Shown: piece by piece, positions 24,401-35,554 of the stretch | How the letters are laid out: each line of letters begins with the position of its first letter | How positions within the stretch are numbered: position 1 is the stretch's first letter | Assembly (NCBI GenBank): GCA_038503035.1 | Contig: JAVSML010025181.1 | Coordinates: forward strand, 372,001-436,000 | Reading direction: 5' to 3' | DNA length: 64,000 bases | DNA from: Crocodylus rhombifer | Lineage: Eukaryota; Chordata; Crocodylia; Crocodylidae | Program-made: the position numbers and the translations under genes | Notes under the pieces: generated by a model | Databases searched by the model: none | What the model was told of the DNA's origin: nothing | The model's input: only the letters and a program-made list of their open reading frames with translations

Positions 24401-25759
24401 ACACCATGGCCATGGCACTGACCACAGCAGTGCAGTCAGTTTTTTTGGCTATTTTTTCACTCCACCAAAAAAGTCAGCACCCACGGCTGCTGCCTTGCTA
24501 GTGCCTTCTTAGTTATATTACTGAATGTTGTCTTAATTATACTACTACAGCTCCCAGTCCAACATATTAACCAAGAGAACAGCCATCTTGGAGGCTGATC
24601 CTCATCTATTATTAGCAAAATTGCTATTTCAGCATTCATGACGAGCAGAGTCAGCATTTTATGGAACTGCAATGACCTATTGAGGGGCTGAGATGTAGCT
24701 GAATGCCATTAGTCCAGCTAGTTTTAGCTGAAAGAACACAAGTAATCTGGAGGTCATTATTGCTTTTATAAACTATAGTAACATTTCTACGGAAAAAAAT
24801 GAATTGGGATTAAATCCACTCTCAGCTACATGATGTTAGTAGGGTTGCATGCGTATTGCAGACTTCAGAATGTTGCCCACTCTCTTTTTATTTTAATTTG
24901 CTGAATAATTGAAAGTGAACCTTCACATTTTTATGGCTATGGTGTTTGCAGTAGAAAGGCCAAACACCTCCCTGCTGGCGTTACATCGAGTTTGGCCTCC
25001 AACTGCTGAAGACTAGACCATTATCCAACATGAAGTCAGGCTTCCATTCCCAATACCACCCTTCTTTTCTAGTCCTTTCCTTTCACCCAAACAACCCGCT
25101 GCAAGTTTTTCTCCCTTTATACATAAAAGATTTAGTCATTTCATAAGATGTGTGCTTGATTTGAGACTCTAATTAGTGCCGTTTGCAAAGATTTGTTGTT
25201 TCTCTTTGCTCTTTACATTTGGCAAGGAAAGCAGTAATCTAGTGTGTAGCTGGGGCAGGCTGTGATTCAGATTGTCTTTTGCTGTGGCTTGAACTCCGTT
25301 CTATATGTGCACTGTTTGTTTTTAGGGTAGCCAGGGAGAGGATTGGAAAAAGTGAGCAGGACCATAGATGCGGTTGCTGCACGCACAGCTCAGGAACATT
25401 GATTTGATTGAGAGCTAATTCAACAGTGGATGGAGCTAAAAACATCCTGCAGACATTTTACAGTTGCATTTTTTTTTATAACAATTCTTAGGTATTTTTA
25501 CAGCTCTGCTTTTAAGCTATGTGCAAGCATCAACTAATGGATTCAAGAATATTCAAATATAAGTTTAACACTAATGTCTAAATTGCAAGGCATATTTTTA
25601 ATATACTGGAAAGCAAAATATTAGACTATATGCAGAGGACAAGGCATGAATCTCTGCTCTGTCACATTAGTTTTAGGCTGGTGCATTAGTTGCAGTAGAA
25701 TTGTGCCTGTCTATAACTGGTATGAGGGACAGAGCATAAAGACCAGTGTTCCTGATATT
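21419..25759. other. Mostly AT-rich DNA without genes
   Basis: A short old-repeat word lies at 21825-21855. The region 22490-23050 is less AT-rich and gives minus-strand open frames of 78 and 94 residues with no motif I know. At 24028-24060 a MIR-like word 'cattttacatgtgagga' occurs. At 24160-24300 the sequence is G-rich. I see no gene. Confidence 0.45.
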
Positions 25760-27231
25760 ATTTCAAATGAGTGATGAGTTAGACTGTGATTGGGCAAGAC
25801 CGTTGCTCCTTGTTCTGTCATCTGCCACCACTGAGAACAGTCCAGCTCCATCCTCTTTGGAGCTAGCCTGCTGGTAGCTGAAGGCAAAATCCCCCCTCAG
25901 TCTTCTCTTCTGCAGACTAAATAAACCTAGTTCCCTCATCCTTTCCTCATAAGTCATGTGCCCCAGCCCCTGAACCATTTTTACTGCCCTCCACTGGACT
26001 CTTTCCAATTTGTCCACACCCTTTCTGTAGTTGGGGGAGGGGCGGGGAGAGGGAGGAGTGCAAAACTGAACACAGTACTCCAGATGTGGCCTCATCAGTG
26101 CCAAATACAGGTGAATAAACACTTCCCTTGATCTCCTGGCAACATTCCTACTAATGCAGCCCAGGATGCTGCTAGCCTTCTTTGCAAGAAGGACGCCCTG
26201 TTGGCTCGTATTCAGCTTCTTGTCCATTGTAACCCCCAGGTCCTTTTGCAAAGAAGTTGCTGCTGCTTAGCCAGTTTGTCCCCAGTCTGTACCAGTGAGT
26301 ATGATTGTCCCATCTTAAGCTTTGGACTTAGCACTTGTCTTTATTGAACCTCATGAGATTTCTTTTGGTCGAATCCTCCAATCTGTTGAGGTCTTTTTAA
26401 TCCTAAACTCTGCCCTCTGGTGTATCTACTATTTCCCCCCAGCTTGGTGTTATCTGCAAACTTGCTGAAGGTGCACTAAATATCATCTTTTGGATCCTTG
26501 GTGAAGATATTGAACAAAACTGGCCCCAAAACCAGACCCTGGGAACTCCACTTGATATTGGCTGCCAACTAGACATCAAGCCATTAATTATTACCTTTCC
26601 AGCCCAACAATCTAGCCAGTTTTCTATCCCTTGCGGGTCATTCATCCAACCCAGACTTCCTTAGTTTGCTTTTGAGAAAGTTATGGGAGACTATATTACA
26701 AGCTAAAGTCAACATATATTATATACACTGCTCTCCCCACTTCCACAGAGAGGCTGGCCAGGCATGACTTGCTCTTGGTCATTCATGCTGACTGTTCCTA
26801 ATCACCTTCTCCTCCAGGTGCTTAGAAATGCATTCCTTGAGGACACGCTCCATGGCTTTTCTGGGGACAGAGATGAGGCTGAGTGGTCTGTAGTTCCCTG
26901 GATCCCCTTTTTTCCCTTTCTTAAAAATGGGTACTATATTTGCCCATTTCCGGCATTCAGGACCTCTCCTAATTGCCATGAATTTTCAGAGATGATGGTC
27001 AGTAGCTCTGCAATCACATCAGCCACCGCATCTGGCCCCATGGACTTGCACAGCTTTTCCAACCTGTTTTTTACCACCGCAACTGGCTGCTTATTTCCTC
27101 CCCAAACTGTGCTGCCCAGTGCAATAGTCTGGGAGCTGACTTTGCCTGTGAAGACTAAGTTAAAAAAGGCATTAAGTACTTCAGCCTTTTCCATATCATC
27201 TCTTGCTAGGTTGTCTTCCCTATTCAGTAAA
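25760..27231 (-). mobile_element. CR1 LINE, truncated at both ends
   Basis: The minus strand carries RT fingers (ANIVPIFKKGKKGDPGNYRP, near 26920-26860). The palm follows, then a C-terminal part open for 162 codons (26251-25763) with MRPHLEYCVQF and YEERMRELGLFSLQKRRLRG. The active-site word reads FADN near 26465-26450, so one catalytic Asp is lost. A G/C-rich insertion near 26035-26065 adds about six residues after the CVQF word. Unusually, the 3' UTR is missing, so the 3' end was lost after insertion. Confidence 0.9.
25763..26251 (-). pseudogene. CR1 ORF2 C-terminal fragment
   Basis: This is a 162-codon open stretch of the CR1 C-terminal domain: KDLGVTMDKKLNTSQQG, then SRNVARRSREV, MRPHLEYCVQF and GLGHMTYEERMRELG. 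A proline-rich insert (CTPPSPRPSPNYRKG) replaces the usual WAPHYKKD. The frame ends in non-CR1 sequence. It lacks the palm and so cannot act on its own. Confidence 0.85.
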
Positions 27232-27807
27232 GGAAACGTGTGTCATCTTGCATGTAAAAGGAAAGATTGTTTACTCAGAATGCTTTACTGAGCCATGTCA
27301 GATTAGCAGCACTATGTCTGAAACAGCCAAAATGAAAGAAAACACAATTACAGGCTCTTGGGGATACCTGCAACCCTCAGTTTGGAGAGGCTGCTTCTTT
27401 GGAGGAGAAAGCAAACAAAGGGCCAAATTAAACCCTGAAGTTCATACATGATGACATGGCCATACAGAAATTATCCAAAAAATGTCATCCACATACAACA
27501 CTGATAAATAATTTCAGGATATCTCCAAGTCCTTCAGAGGAGTTGCTGGTTTCATAGGGCCTGGGAATGAGTGAGAAACCTCCAGTACAATTAATACCAG
27601 TGGTAGCAGATGGAGGTGGGAGCAACTTTATATATAGATAAGGCTTGACTTTGATTCAAGCCAGAGCATACATACTGTCGTTATATAGTACAATGACTAT
27701 ATTTGCTTTTTTATGGTGCCACAATGACTCTAGAATCCCAGAAGTGCCTTGCTTCCTATTCTGCTGGGCAACATGCCACCTCCATTTGGCTTCCAAAAAA
27801 GCACCAC
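27232..27807. other. Non-coding DNA between CR1 copies
   Basis: I see no repeat or gene. The open frame at 27203-27451 starts in antisense CR1 and runs into unique sequence. Confidence 0.45.
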
Positions 27808-28200
27808 TGAACTAGGGTTATTTAGCCAGAAGAAAAGACCAAAGGAGTATTTGATAACAAGACTCCAAATACCTGAAGGATGATTATAGAGACGATGGAG
27901 AGGACAGACTATTCTCTGTGGTCATAGGGGATCAGACTAGGCACAATGACCTTAAGCTGCAATAGAGGAAATATAAATTGGAGATTAGAATGAACTTTCT
28001 GACTATGAGGTTGGTCAAGCACTGGGACAGTTACCTAGTGAGGCTGTGGAATTTCAATCCCTGGAAATTTTCAAGCACAGGATAGATAGCCACTTGGCTG
28101 GGATGGTTAGGTAGGAATGATTCTGCCTTGAGCAGCAGGTTGTACTAGATGACTTTGTGAGATCCCTTCCAGCCCTACTTTTCTATGATCCTATGAACAC
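27808..28200 (+). mobile_element. CR1 LINE 3' end
   Basis: The plus strand starts in the ORF2 C-terminus (a decayed ELGLFSQKKR) and continues into the CR1 3' UTR: 'agaatgaactttctgac', 'ggctgggatggttag' and 'ctagatgactttgtgag'. It ends 'ctacttttctatgatcctatg', the CR1 terminal repeat. Every frame is interrupted. Confidence 0.88.
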
Positions 28201-30266
28201 AAGATACATGAGCACTGAGAGTTTTCCAAAGACCCTCCACACCTACGTTTGACCAGAATGGTAAATAGAACTGATCAGAAATTTTTGTCTAACCAGGTTT
28301 TGGATGGAAAATATTGCGTTAGTCAAAGCTGACATATTTTAAGTGCCAATTTCAATGAAATTTCATTTTGGACAGAAAACCTAAATGGAGCATTTCAATA
28401 TATTTTAAATGAAGCATTGTAATGTCTTGTTGCAACCTGATTTTTTAAACTGTAGGCAGCTCTTTGTGGATCATTCTGATTGAAGGACTGGGGCTTTGGA
28501 CATTTCTTCAGCTCCTCTTCAGGTTAGAATCCCTTGGATTAATGCAGCAAGTCAATGAAGAATCGGGCACATTCCAAATTCTGTGAATCTCAGTTGACTA
28601 TAGAAAATTGCCTAAATAACACAACCCTACATTACCTTTTCTTTTCACCCCACTTTGCAATCTTTCCTAGCTTCATTACCAGGAAGGGTCTTTGATTTTG
28701 GAATGTATTCCAATACCCTTGACACAAAATACCCAAGATGTATTGACCTTTAGTACATGCAACAATGCCCATTTCTTTTCATGGGCTTTTGGCTTATGTT
28801 GCGAAGCCTCAGGTATCTGGGCCTTTTATGGAGTTCAGAATTTTCATTTCACAACTGATTGATTGCTTGGTTAGCTGATTTTTTGTGTTTGTGTTTCAGA
28901 TTTTCTCAAGCAGGATTTGTAATGTTTACTTGTAAGTGGGACAAGCCTGAGCACAGATGCTGATAGTGGCACAGACTAGGAGTGGGTGTCAGGGCTGGAG
29001 ACTGAGGTTGTATAAATTTAAAAAAAAAAGAAATTCAAAATAAACTCAAATATCATGGAAAAAATATACCCCCCATGAATAATGAAAAGTAAATGAAATA
29101 TTTAAATTCCCCCATTTGAAGAGTGTTTGCCATCATCAGTAAAAAAAATTGATTTCCCTTTACGGTGAAAGCTTTCCTGTACTGGAATTTGAAGATCATT
29201 ATTTTCAGCACTGTTTTCTTTCTCAGATGTAGTTTTTGATTTCATAACACCTCTCAAATCCCTAAGCCATCATAATCTGTAACTCAATTTCCATTTATAC
29301 CTAGAAAGCTTCTGACATCTGTTTAAACACCAATAACCCACCAGTATATAGAAATTTCTCTCCTGCTGGGTGTCAAGTGAAAGGATCTGAAGTTTAAAAT
29401 GACACAAAGCTTAGCATGCATCTACTAGTGATTTTGTGCTGATATTGTGGTTACATTTTTCCCCCTTCAATATTTCCTATTTCGTCAATGGCCTTACATT
29501 CCAGATGAGATTTTTGTCAAATCAAAATAAAATCTTGGACTATTGAGAGAAATTGATTAATTTTTTTCAGTCTAATTTCATATAATTTGTTATCGCAGAC
29601 ATAGGAGCCTCTATTTCAGTAATTCATCACAACTCCTGAAGAGTTTAACCAAGTAGCATATAGAAAGATGATAGTCTAGAATATTGTCAGTAATAACTAG
29701 ACTGATTAAATTAATGTTTACAGATACAGCACCACAAGGCTAGCACCACACCTCTGTTTTTGTACAAGTGGGGCCTCTGTGTGAGACAGCAAGAAATGAC
29801 CGAGGTTCTCTTGGAACTATACTGGTTGCATCAGATCTGAAGTTAGTAAGCGATCCATACCAGTATTGGATTTGTTTCACCCCATGCGTGGATTCTGTGC
29901 TGGAATAAAACTGGGAGTGTGAAAGCAGATAGACAGCCATCCTCCTGCTTTTCGAAGATCTCAGCTTCAGCTATGTGAGTTTTGAGGGAGAGGGAGACTG
30001 AGAATAGAAAATGATAGCGGCAGAGTCTAGGAGTGGGAGACAAGGCTGGAGGTGGGGACTGGATGGACAAGGAGAATAAAACTGAGAACTAGAGAGAGAG
30101 ATTTGTCTTTCTCATTTATGTAATAACTGATGCAGTAAAGTGAGTCAAGAACTTCTAGTGCCTATTTATCATTACAAGGTGTTTGACTGAACACATTTTG
30201 GTGGCCATATTCTGAATCTTACTCCTGGGATACAGATACCAATTTGAGGCATTTATACATGTGCTC
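28201..30266. other. AT-rich DNA with short dispersed repeats
   Basis: There is no gene. About 50 bp at 28959-29007 resembles 30010-30058 ('agtggcacagactaggagtgg' versus 'agcggcagagtctaggagtgg'). About 75 bp at 29892-29970 resembles 34873-34945 ('tgctggaataaaactgg'). These suggest an unnamed dispersed family. Confidence 0.5.
30262..30266. repeat. Left putative target-site duplication (TGCTC)
   Basis: TGCTC precedes the TGTGGCAG start. The same five bases follow the candidate right end at 31825-31829. In 1.5 kb a five-base match after a CA can arise by chance, so this is supportive but not proof. Confidence 0.55.
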
Positions 30267-30363
30267 TGTGGCAGGGCACTAGGTGTGCCTGCCACTTTAA
30301 GGCCCTGGAGCTGGCAGCCTCCAGGTGCCTTATGAGGGCAGCCATTTTAGGCTTAGGGCTGCC

Positions 30364-30371
30364 TATATAAA
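30364..30371 (+). promoter_or_regulatory. TATA box of the probable LTR
   Basis: TATATAAA lies 98 bp after the TGTGGCAG end, after an 8-bp hairpin (GTGGCAGG and CCTGCCAC) that forms the extreme left end. The position fits a short U3 promoter. Confidence 0.5.
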
Positions 30372-30841
30372 CAAGGCAGTCTGGCTGCTGGAGGAGAGAT
30401 AACAACCTTGCTTGGTTTGAGGGCTCTTGAGTTTCATCTGGAGGTGAGGGAGGAGCTGTAGGGGGTGGTAGGAGGCTCCTGGTCCTGGGTATGACTAGAA
30501 ACCAGACCCTGCCATGAGTGGGTGGCCTGGTGAGCCTCCCAGTGGTGCAGGAGCCCCCAGGAAATGCCAGGCCAGTGATCACCCTGGTGAAAGGCAGGTC
30601 AGGGTGCCTTAACCCCTAGTCCTCACCTTTGGGTGGGTTGCGTACACTGGAGGGAGTTGTGGGGGTGCAAGCCCTGAGGAGGGGAGTTGGAGGTCAGGTG
30701 TGGCTAAGGCTGTCTGAACCCTGCAGGGGTTTGAGACCCCGAGGAAGAGATTTGGGGCCAGGCACGGCTATGGTCACCTGAGCCCACCTGTGGAGGGAAG
30801 CCCCGAGACCCTGAGTAAAAGGGGCTTTATGAGCAGTGTGT

Positions 30842-31108
30842 AGCCCCCAGTGTGTGTGTGTGTTGGGGGGGCCAGCACGTGGAGCCCCCAGTGTGTGTGT
30901 GTGTTGGGGGGGGCCAGCATGTGGAGCCCCCAGTGTGTGTGTGTGTGTGTGTGTTGAGGGGGGCCAGCATGTGGAGCCCCCAGTGTGTGTGTGTGTGTGT
31001 GTTGGGGGGGGCCAGCATGTGGAGCCCCCAGTGTGTGTGTGTGTGTGTTGGGGGGGGCCAGCATGTGGAGCCCCCAGTGTGCGTGTGTTGGGGGTGGCAG
31101 CCAGAGAG
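30842..31108. repeat. Minisatellite, six units of 41-50 bp with (TG)n core
   Basis: Units begin at 30842, 30883, 30924, 30974, 31023 and 31069. Each reads AGCCCCCAG, a (TG)n run of differing length, a run of six to eight G, then CCAGCATGTGG. Unit length changes mainly with the (TG)n run. Long open frames on both strands here (up to 208 codons) are produced by the repeat and are not genes. The (TG)n and G-run parts could form Z-DNA and G-quadruplexes. Confidence 0.95.
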
Positions 31109-31859
31109 AAAGAGAGCTGAGTCCTGACCCCAGTAATTTCTCCGATGTGGGGAGGCAGAGTTTAGGTCTAATATAACACCAGTAGCAGTACCACAACCTG
31201 CTGCCTGGGTGGGGGAGTGAGAATCCCCTGTGAGACCCTGAGGTTCTGGTCGTGTTGTGAGAACCCAGCTCCCCATGTCTGTAGAGGAGGACCCTGGGAT
31301 ATGAGTATGGGTCATACATCAAGGCCTGCCAGAGTTTCCCCTGACTGGCCCAGGTGGGGGCTAGGACCTGGAGAGTCAGAAGGGCAAGGAGGCCCACCAA
31401 GAGGGATGCCCAAGAGCCAGGGGCCTGGGGTCCTGACTGCCCTGGAGGTGGCCTGGGGCTAGCGTGAGCCGAAGGTCCCAGTGTGGGGAGATATATGGCC
31501 TGGTATGATGGTGGCAGTGTCTGCCTGAAAGGAGGAACTCAGGTGGAGGTCCTACAGCAGGATTCTGGGCCCCATTGTGGGGGACTGGCATGTATGAGAA
31601 CATCATGATGTCATCTGCGAGGCTTGGGCTGCGGTGTAGGGGAGGAATGGAGCTGCAGATAGTGTCCCCTAGCAGCGGGGCAGAAAATGGGCAGCTTCCC
31701 ACTTAATTGATTAATTAATAGATGTAATTAAGACCAAGGCATGGCGGATGAGAACGTGGGTGGTTTGCCCAAAAACAGGTGGGTGGGCCATGCAGAGATC
31801 GGCCCTGGTAGGCCCCCTGTTACATGCTCCAAGAGTGGGGGAGGCTGGGAGTGGCAGGG

Positions 31860-31903
31860 TGCTTTTAATTAGAGCAGCACTGAGAGCCACTCTAATTAAA
31901 GCA
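31860..31903. repeat. Hairpin with 15-bp arms
   Basis: TGCTTTTAATTAGAG (31860-31874) pairs with CTCTAATTAAAGCA (31890-31903), with one base missing on the right. The loop is 15 bp. It lies just before a second hairpin and probably belongs to a small MITE. Confidence 0.8.
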
Positions 31904-31915
31904 ACCAGAAAGTCT

Positions 31916-32022
31916 CAGTGTTCCCACACTTCAATATGGCAGCAGGGGCATTTTATCTAACGCCCACTGAGTGAGATTTAGATAAAGCATCTTCACCACC
32001 ATTTTGAAGTGTGGAGACACTG
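31916..32022. mobile_element. Short hairpin MITE with about 45-bp inverted ends
   Basis: CAGTGTTCCCACACTTCAA at the left and the reverse complement of the right end, CAGTGTCTCCACACTTCAA, begin arms of about 45 bp. The arms pair through 'tttatctaa'. The total is 107 bp, nearly all stem. The CAGTG start recalls hAT-type elements. No target duplication was found, so the true outer limits may be wider. Confidence 0.65.
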
Positions 32023-32177
32023 ATACATGAGACATTGGAGGCTGTTGGAGCACAGTAAGTACCACATTCCAGCATACCCAACTATAGATTTCTAGAGTTG
32101 GAAGGGACCTGGTAGATCATCTGGTCTAACCCCCTGTTCCAGGCAGGAAAGAGCACTGGGGTTAGGTAACCCCAGCC

Positions 32178-32218
32178 AGATGCCTGCCTAATCTTCTCTT
32201 GAGATTAGGCAGGCATCT
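32178..32218. repeat. Perfect 16-bp hairpin in CR1 3' UTR
   Basis: AGATGCCTGCCTAATC (32178-32193) and its exact reverse complement (32203-32218) are separated by 9 bp. The left arm is ordinary CR1 3' UTR. The right arm replaces what CR1 copies usually carry there, so it looks like an inverted copy made on the spot. Confidence 0.9.
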
Positions 32219-32322
32219 CCAGGGGAGGGGAAAGCACCGCCCCTATGGAAGCCCATTCCATATTTTGGCAACCCTTACCATAAATAAGTTCTTCCTTATG
32301 TCCGATCTAAATCTGTTCTCCT

Positions 32323-34446
32323 TCAGTTTGTGGCCATTATTTCTGGTAACCCCGAGGGGCGCCCTGGTAAACAGTGTCCCCTATTCCCTGTGATGAGTTT
32401 GTAGGCAGCCACAAGATCATCAGAAGGTCTCTTGTGGAGGCTGAAGAGATTCAGATCCCTCAGTCTATCTTCATAGGGTCTTACCTGCAGGCTCTCAACC
32501 ATATGAGTAGCCCTCCTCTGGACCTTCTCAGGGTTATCCACATCCTTGAAGTACAGCACCCAAAACTGGACGCAGTACTCCGTCTGTGGCTTCATTAATG
32601 CCACATAGAGGGAAACCATCACTTCCTTAGACCTGCTTATGATGCTCCTGCTGATGCAAGAAAGAGTGCAGTTAGCCTTGCTTATTATCTCATCACACTG
32701 GTGATTCATGTTCATTTTTGCATCGACCAGGACTCTGAAATCTCTTTCCACTCATGTGGTACTCAGAATGGTACCCCCTAGTCTATAGGTGTGTTGGAGG
32801 TTCTTTCTCCCCAGGTGCAGCACCTTGCGCTTATCCTTGTTAAATTGCGTCCTATTCTGATCTGCCCACTTCCCCAGTCTGTCCAGATCTGTCTGAATTT
32901 GCTCCCTGCCCTCCAGTGTCTTTTATTATGCCCCGTAGTTTAGTGTCATCTGTGAATTTGGACAAGGTGTGTTTTCAACACCTTTATCCAAATCACTGAT
33001 GAAGATATTAAACAGTACTGGTTCCAGGACAGAGCCTTGGGGGACACCACTGCCCATATCCCTCAAGGAAGAAACCACCCCATCCACCACCACTCTCCCA
33101 TTAGCCAGTTTTTCTCCCACCTTACTGTGAAAAAATTTACATTGCAGCTACTCAGTTTGCCTGTAAGAACTGCGTGCGGCACTGTGTTGAAAGCCTTTTT
33201 AAAATCCAGGTAAATAATATCTACTTCCTCCCTTGCATCTAAGCACTTTGACCTGGTCATAAAAAGAGACCAAGTTAGCCAGGCAGGATTTGCCTGCTAT
33301 AAACCCATGCTGGTTGCCCCTTACTATTGTGTTACCTGCTGGCCCCCTGCAAATGTCATCCTTTATGATTTTTTTTCTAAGGTATTGCCAAGAATAGAGG
33401 TGAGGCTAACTGGCTTATAATTACCCGGATCTTCCTTCCTCCCTTTCTTGAAGATAGGGACCACATTGGCCCTTTTCTAATCCTCTGGGACCTGTCCCAA
33501 GTGCCATGAGAGCTCAAACAGCTGCACCAGTGGTTCTGCTATGTTATTGGCCAATTCCTTTAGTACGCCATTGGGGCCTGCCTGCTTATATACATCCAAC
33601 CCTTCCAAGTGCCCCTTCACTAGGTCAGTGCTGACGTTGGTGGGTTGGTTTTACTTTCACTCCAGTCTAAAGACTCATTGGGAGGTGCATTTGTATTTGT
33701 GTCCAGGAAAACAGAAGCAAAGAAAATATTTAAGAGCTCTGCTTTTTCCATTCTACCTGTTTATGAGTTGCCCTAGTCCATTCTGTAGCAGCCCTGTGTT
33801 ACCCTGCACCTTCTTCCTGCTCCCTATGTACTTAAAGAAGGACTTCTTGTTATCCTTAATCTTTGTTGCCAATTTGAATTCTGTATCTGCTTTGGCCTTT
33901 CTCACTGCTTCCCTGCAAGTGTGAGCCAAGTAGGCCTTCTGCTTCCACAGCCTGTAGGCCTCTCTTTTGCCTCTGAAGGCTCTCCTGGATTTCCCTGCTC
34001 AGCCAAGAAAGTTGTTTGGCTCTTTTGCCTCCCTTTGCACGTAATGGGATGACATCCTTCTGTGCCTGTAGGATCAGTCCCTTGAGGAACTCCCACCCTT
34101 CTTGGACCCCCATCTCACAGATGTGATTGCCCCCTCAGTCCCCCCCACCCCCCCAGTCTCCTGAGCTTGCTGAAGTTGGCCTTCTGGAAGTCTAACGCTA
34201 ATGCCCTATTTGTTTGCACATAAAACTATTTGTTTTTCCCACCTTACGCCACATAGTGAATCCGATCACGTGGTGGTCACTATCCCCTAGGTTACCTTGT
34301 ACCCGAAGCTCCCCCACCAAGTCGTCCCCTGAGGCCAGCACCAAGTCAAGTAAGGCATCTCCTCTAGTGGGACTGCATACCTCCTGTGTTAGGTGCAGGT
34401 CCTGTATGCAGGTTAAGAACCCATGTGAATGGGCAGACCTGGCCAA
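32323..34446 (-). pseudogene. Broken CR1 ORF2 (endonuclease tail, RT, C-terminal domain)
   Basis: The reading is spread over several frames. 34446-34198 has the endonuclease tail with GDSDHHVIGF. 33260-33063 has the palm start YLDFKKAFN. 33120-32926 has VPQGSVLEP and FISDLD, then loses frame before the active site. 32751-32323 has 142 codons of the C-terminal domain with PQTEYCVQFWV and YEDRLRDLNLFSLHKR. The active-site word is FTDD in the alternative frame, with both Asp retained but Ala replaced by Thr. It is not functional. Confidence 0.88.
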
Positions 34447-34499
34447 CTGCTCCTCCCAGCAGATGTTCAGGTAATTTAGGTCTGCTCATTTAATTGAGT

Positions 34500-34537
34500 C
34501 TGCTCTGACATGCTGTAATTACAGTGTGTCGGAGCAG
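34500..34537. repeat. Palindrome next to the CR1 5' edge
   Basis: CTGCTCTGACATGCTGTAA and the following 19 bases pair at 16 of 19 positions with no loop. It lies 12 bp beyond the truncated 5' edge of the CR1 copy. It may be a tiny MITE or the remains of one. Confidence 0.7.
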
Positions 34538-35554
34538 CCTCATGTATAGGTACCCTTGGTGAAGAAGTGTGAGCAAGGACTCTTATACCCTTGTCATCGC
34601 TTTCTCCAAGATGATGTCAAGGATTATCTTTGGGATTAGTGAAACCTCTCTCCACCACATTTTATATGATAGTTACTTTATATGCAGAGGTGATGACATA
34701 CTCTAATTAACTCTGATCACAGAATGGTAAATCTGAAAGATTATACTATGATTTAACCTAACAACATCTCTCTACATCCACCATACTATCTGCAAAGCTC
34801 TGTCCATCTACTGAACTGAGACAGAATCAAATGGTTCTCACTGTGTGGAGTTTTTAATTTACTTAAGTTATTAATTTTATGCTGGAATAAAACTGGAAAT
34901 ATGAAGGCTTACATTTATCCTGCTGCTTCTCCAGATTTGACACTTGTTTGGGTCCCTGACTAGCCAGTACCTTACCCCAACCATGGAATTACTTAGGCTA
35001 CAAGCTGGAGAGAGAATGCTCCACTTGTTCCACATTCAATGATTTTATATTTATGCCATGAAAATTAAAGTGGTACAATGAAATCCTAAAATATGGAAAA
35101 TTCTTGTTCGTTCTTGTGTTCCAATGAGTTCCATTTTTACCACTCTTGTATGTTTCTATACTCTGCCCCTACCTACTTCTGTGCAACACTGATCTCAGGC
35201 CTTGTGTCATGGTAGCCTTTAGTCTGAACAAGGTGTAAGCTTGAGACTTTCTGAGTCTTTCAGAGCCACTCTCTACACTGGAGAGTAGAAAGAGGTGCTC
35301 TCTATCACTCAGTCTTATTGAACTATCTTCATAGCACAATCTGCTGACTTGGGGGAGAGCCTGGAATAAGTGAGCATTGCTCCCTTGACAGAACACCACA
35401 CTCCCACAACCCTCCCAGACTACCTGTAAAGCATCCTTCTTGATTGCCTTTCTAAATAATCTTCTTGTTTGCTATGTTTGTTGGCAAAATCAAATTCCTA
35501 AATAATTAGAATCCCTAGTTCTTATATGGTACATGTCATGCACAGGTCTCAAAG
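34538..35554. other. AT-rich DNA without genes
   Basis: Only the dispersed-repeat word at 34873-34945 (shared with 29892-29970) stands out. Confidence 0.45.

Larger units (their letters stand above)
30267..31824 (+). mobile_element. Probable long solo LTR with internal minisatellite
   Basis: The block starts TGTGGCAG and ends CTGTTACA (inverse TGTAACAG, six of eight matching), with TGCTC on both sides. A TATA box (TATATAAA, 30364-30371) lies about 100 bp in. The block is GC-rich against AT-rich left flank. It holds a six-unit minisatellite at 30842-31108. I see no AATAAA before the right end and no gag or pol. A length of 1558 bp is long for an LTR; expansion of the minisatellite explains part of it. 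The alternative is a different right end. Confidence 0.55.
32072..34487 (-). mobile_element. Long 5'-truncated CR1 LINE
   Basis: Read on the minus strand from 34487: endonuclease tail (NICWEEQ, then LDLVLASGDD and GDSDHHVIGF), linker, RT ([29 protein letters not shown], active-site word FTDD), C-terminal domain and a 3' UTR reaching about 32075 ('gatttctagagttggaaggg'). It is nearly full ORF2 from the endonuclease onward, at 2.4 kb. Frameshifts break it between 33120 and 32920 and elsewhere. A 16-bp perfect hairpin sits in its 3' UTR. Confidence 0.95.

Noticed and set aside
24060..24440. Possible further TIR element ('gatatgtctacacc')
   Set aside because: Only one end-like word is visible and there is no inverted partner.
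26764..27291. 175-codon plus-strand frame
   Set aside because: It is the antisense of CR1 RT on the minus strand, not a separate gene.
30842..31108. Regularly spaced repeats like a CRISPR array
   Set aside because: Units are tandem with variable (TG)n and no unique spacers, in a vertebrate context with no cas genes.
30774..31400. Long open frames (up to 208 codons) on both strands
   Set aside because: They run through the (TG)n/G-run minisatellite and are low-complexity translations, not genes.
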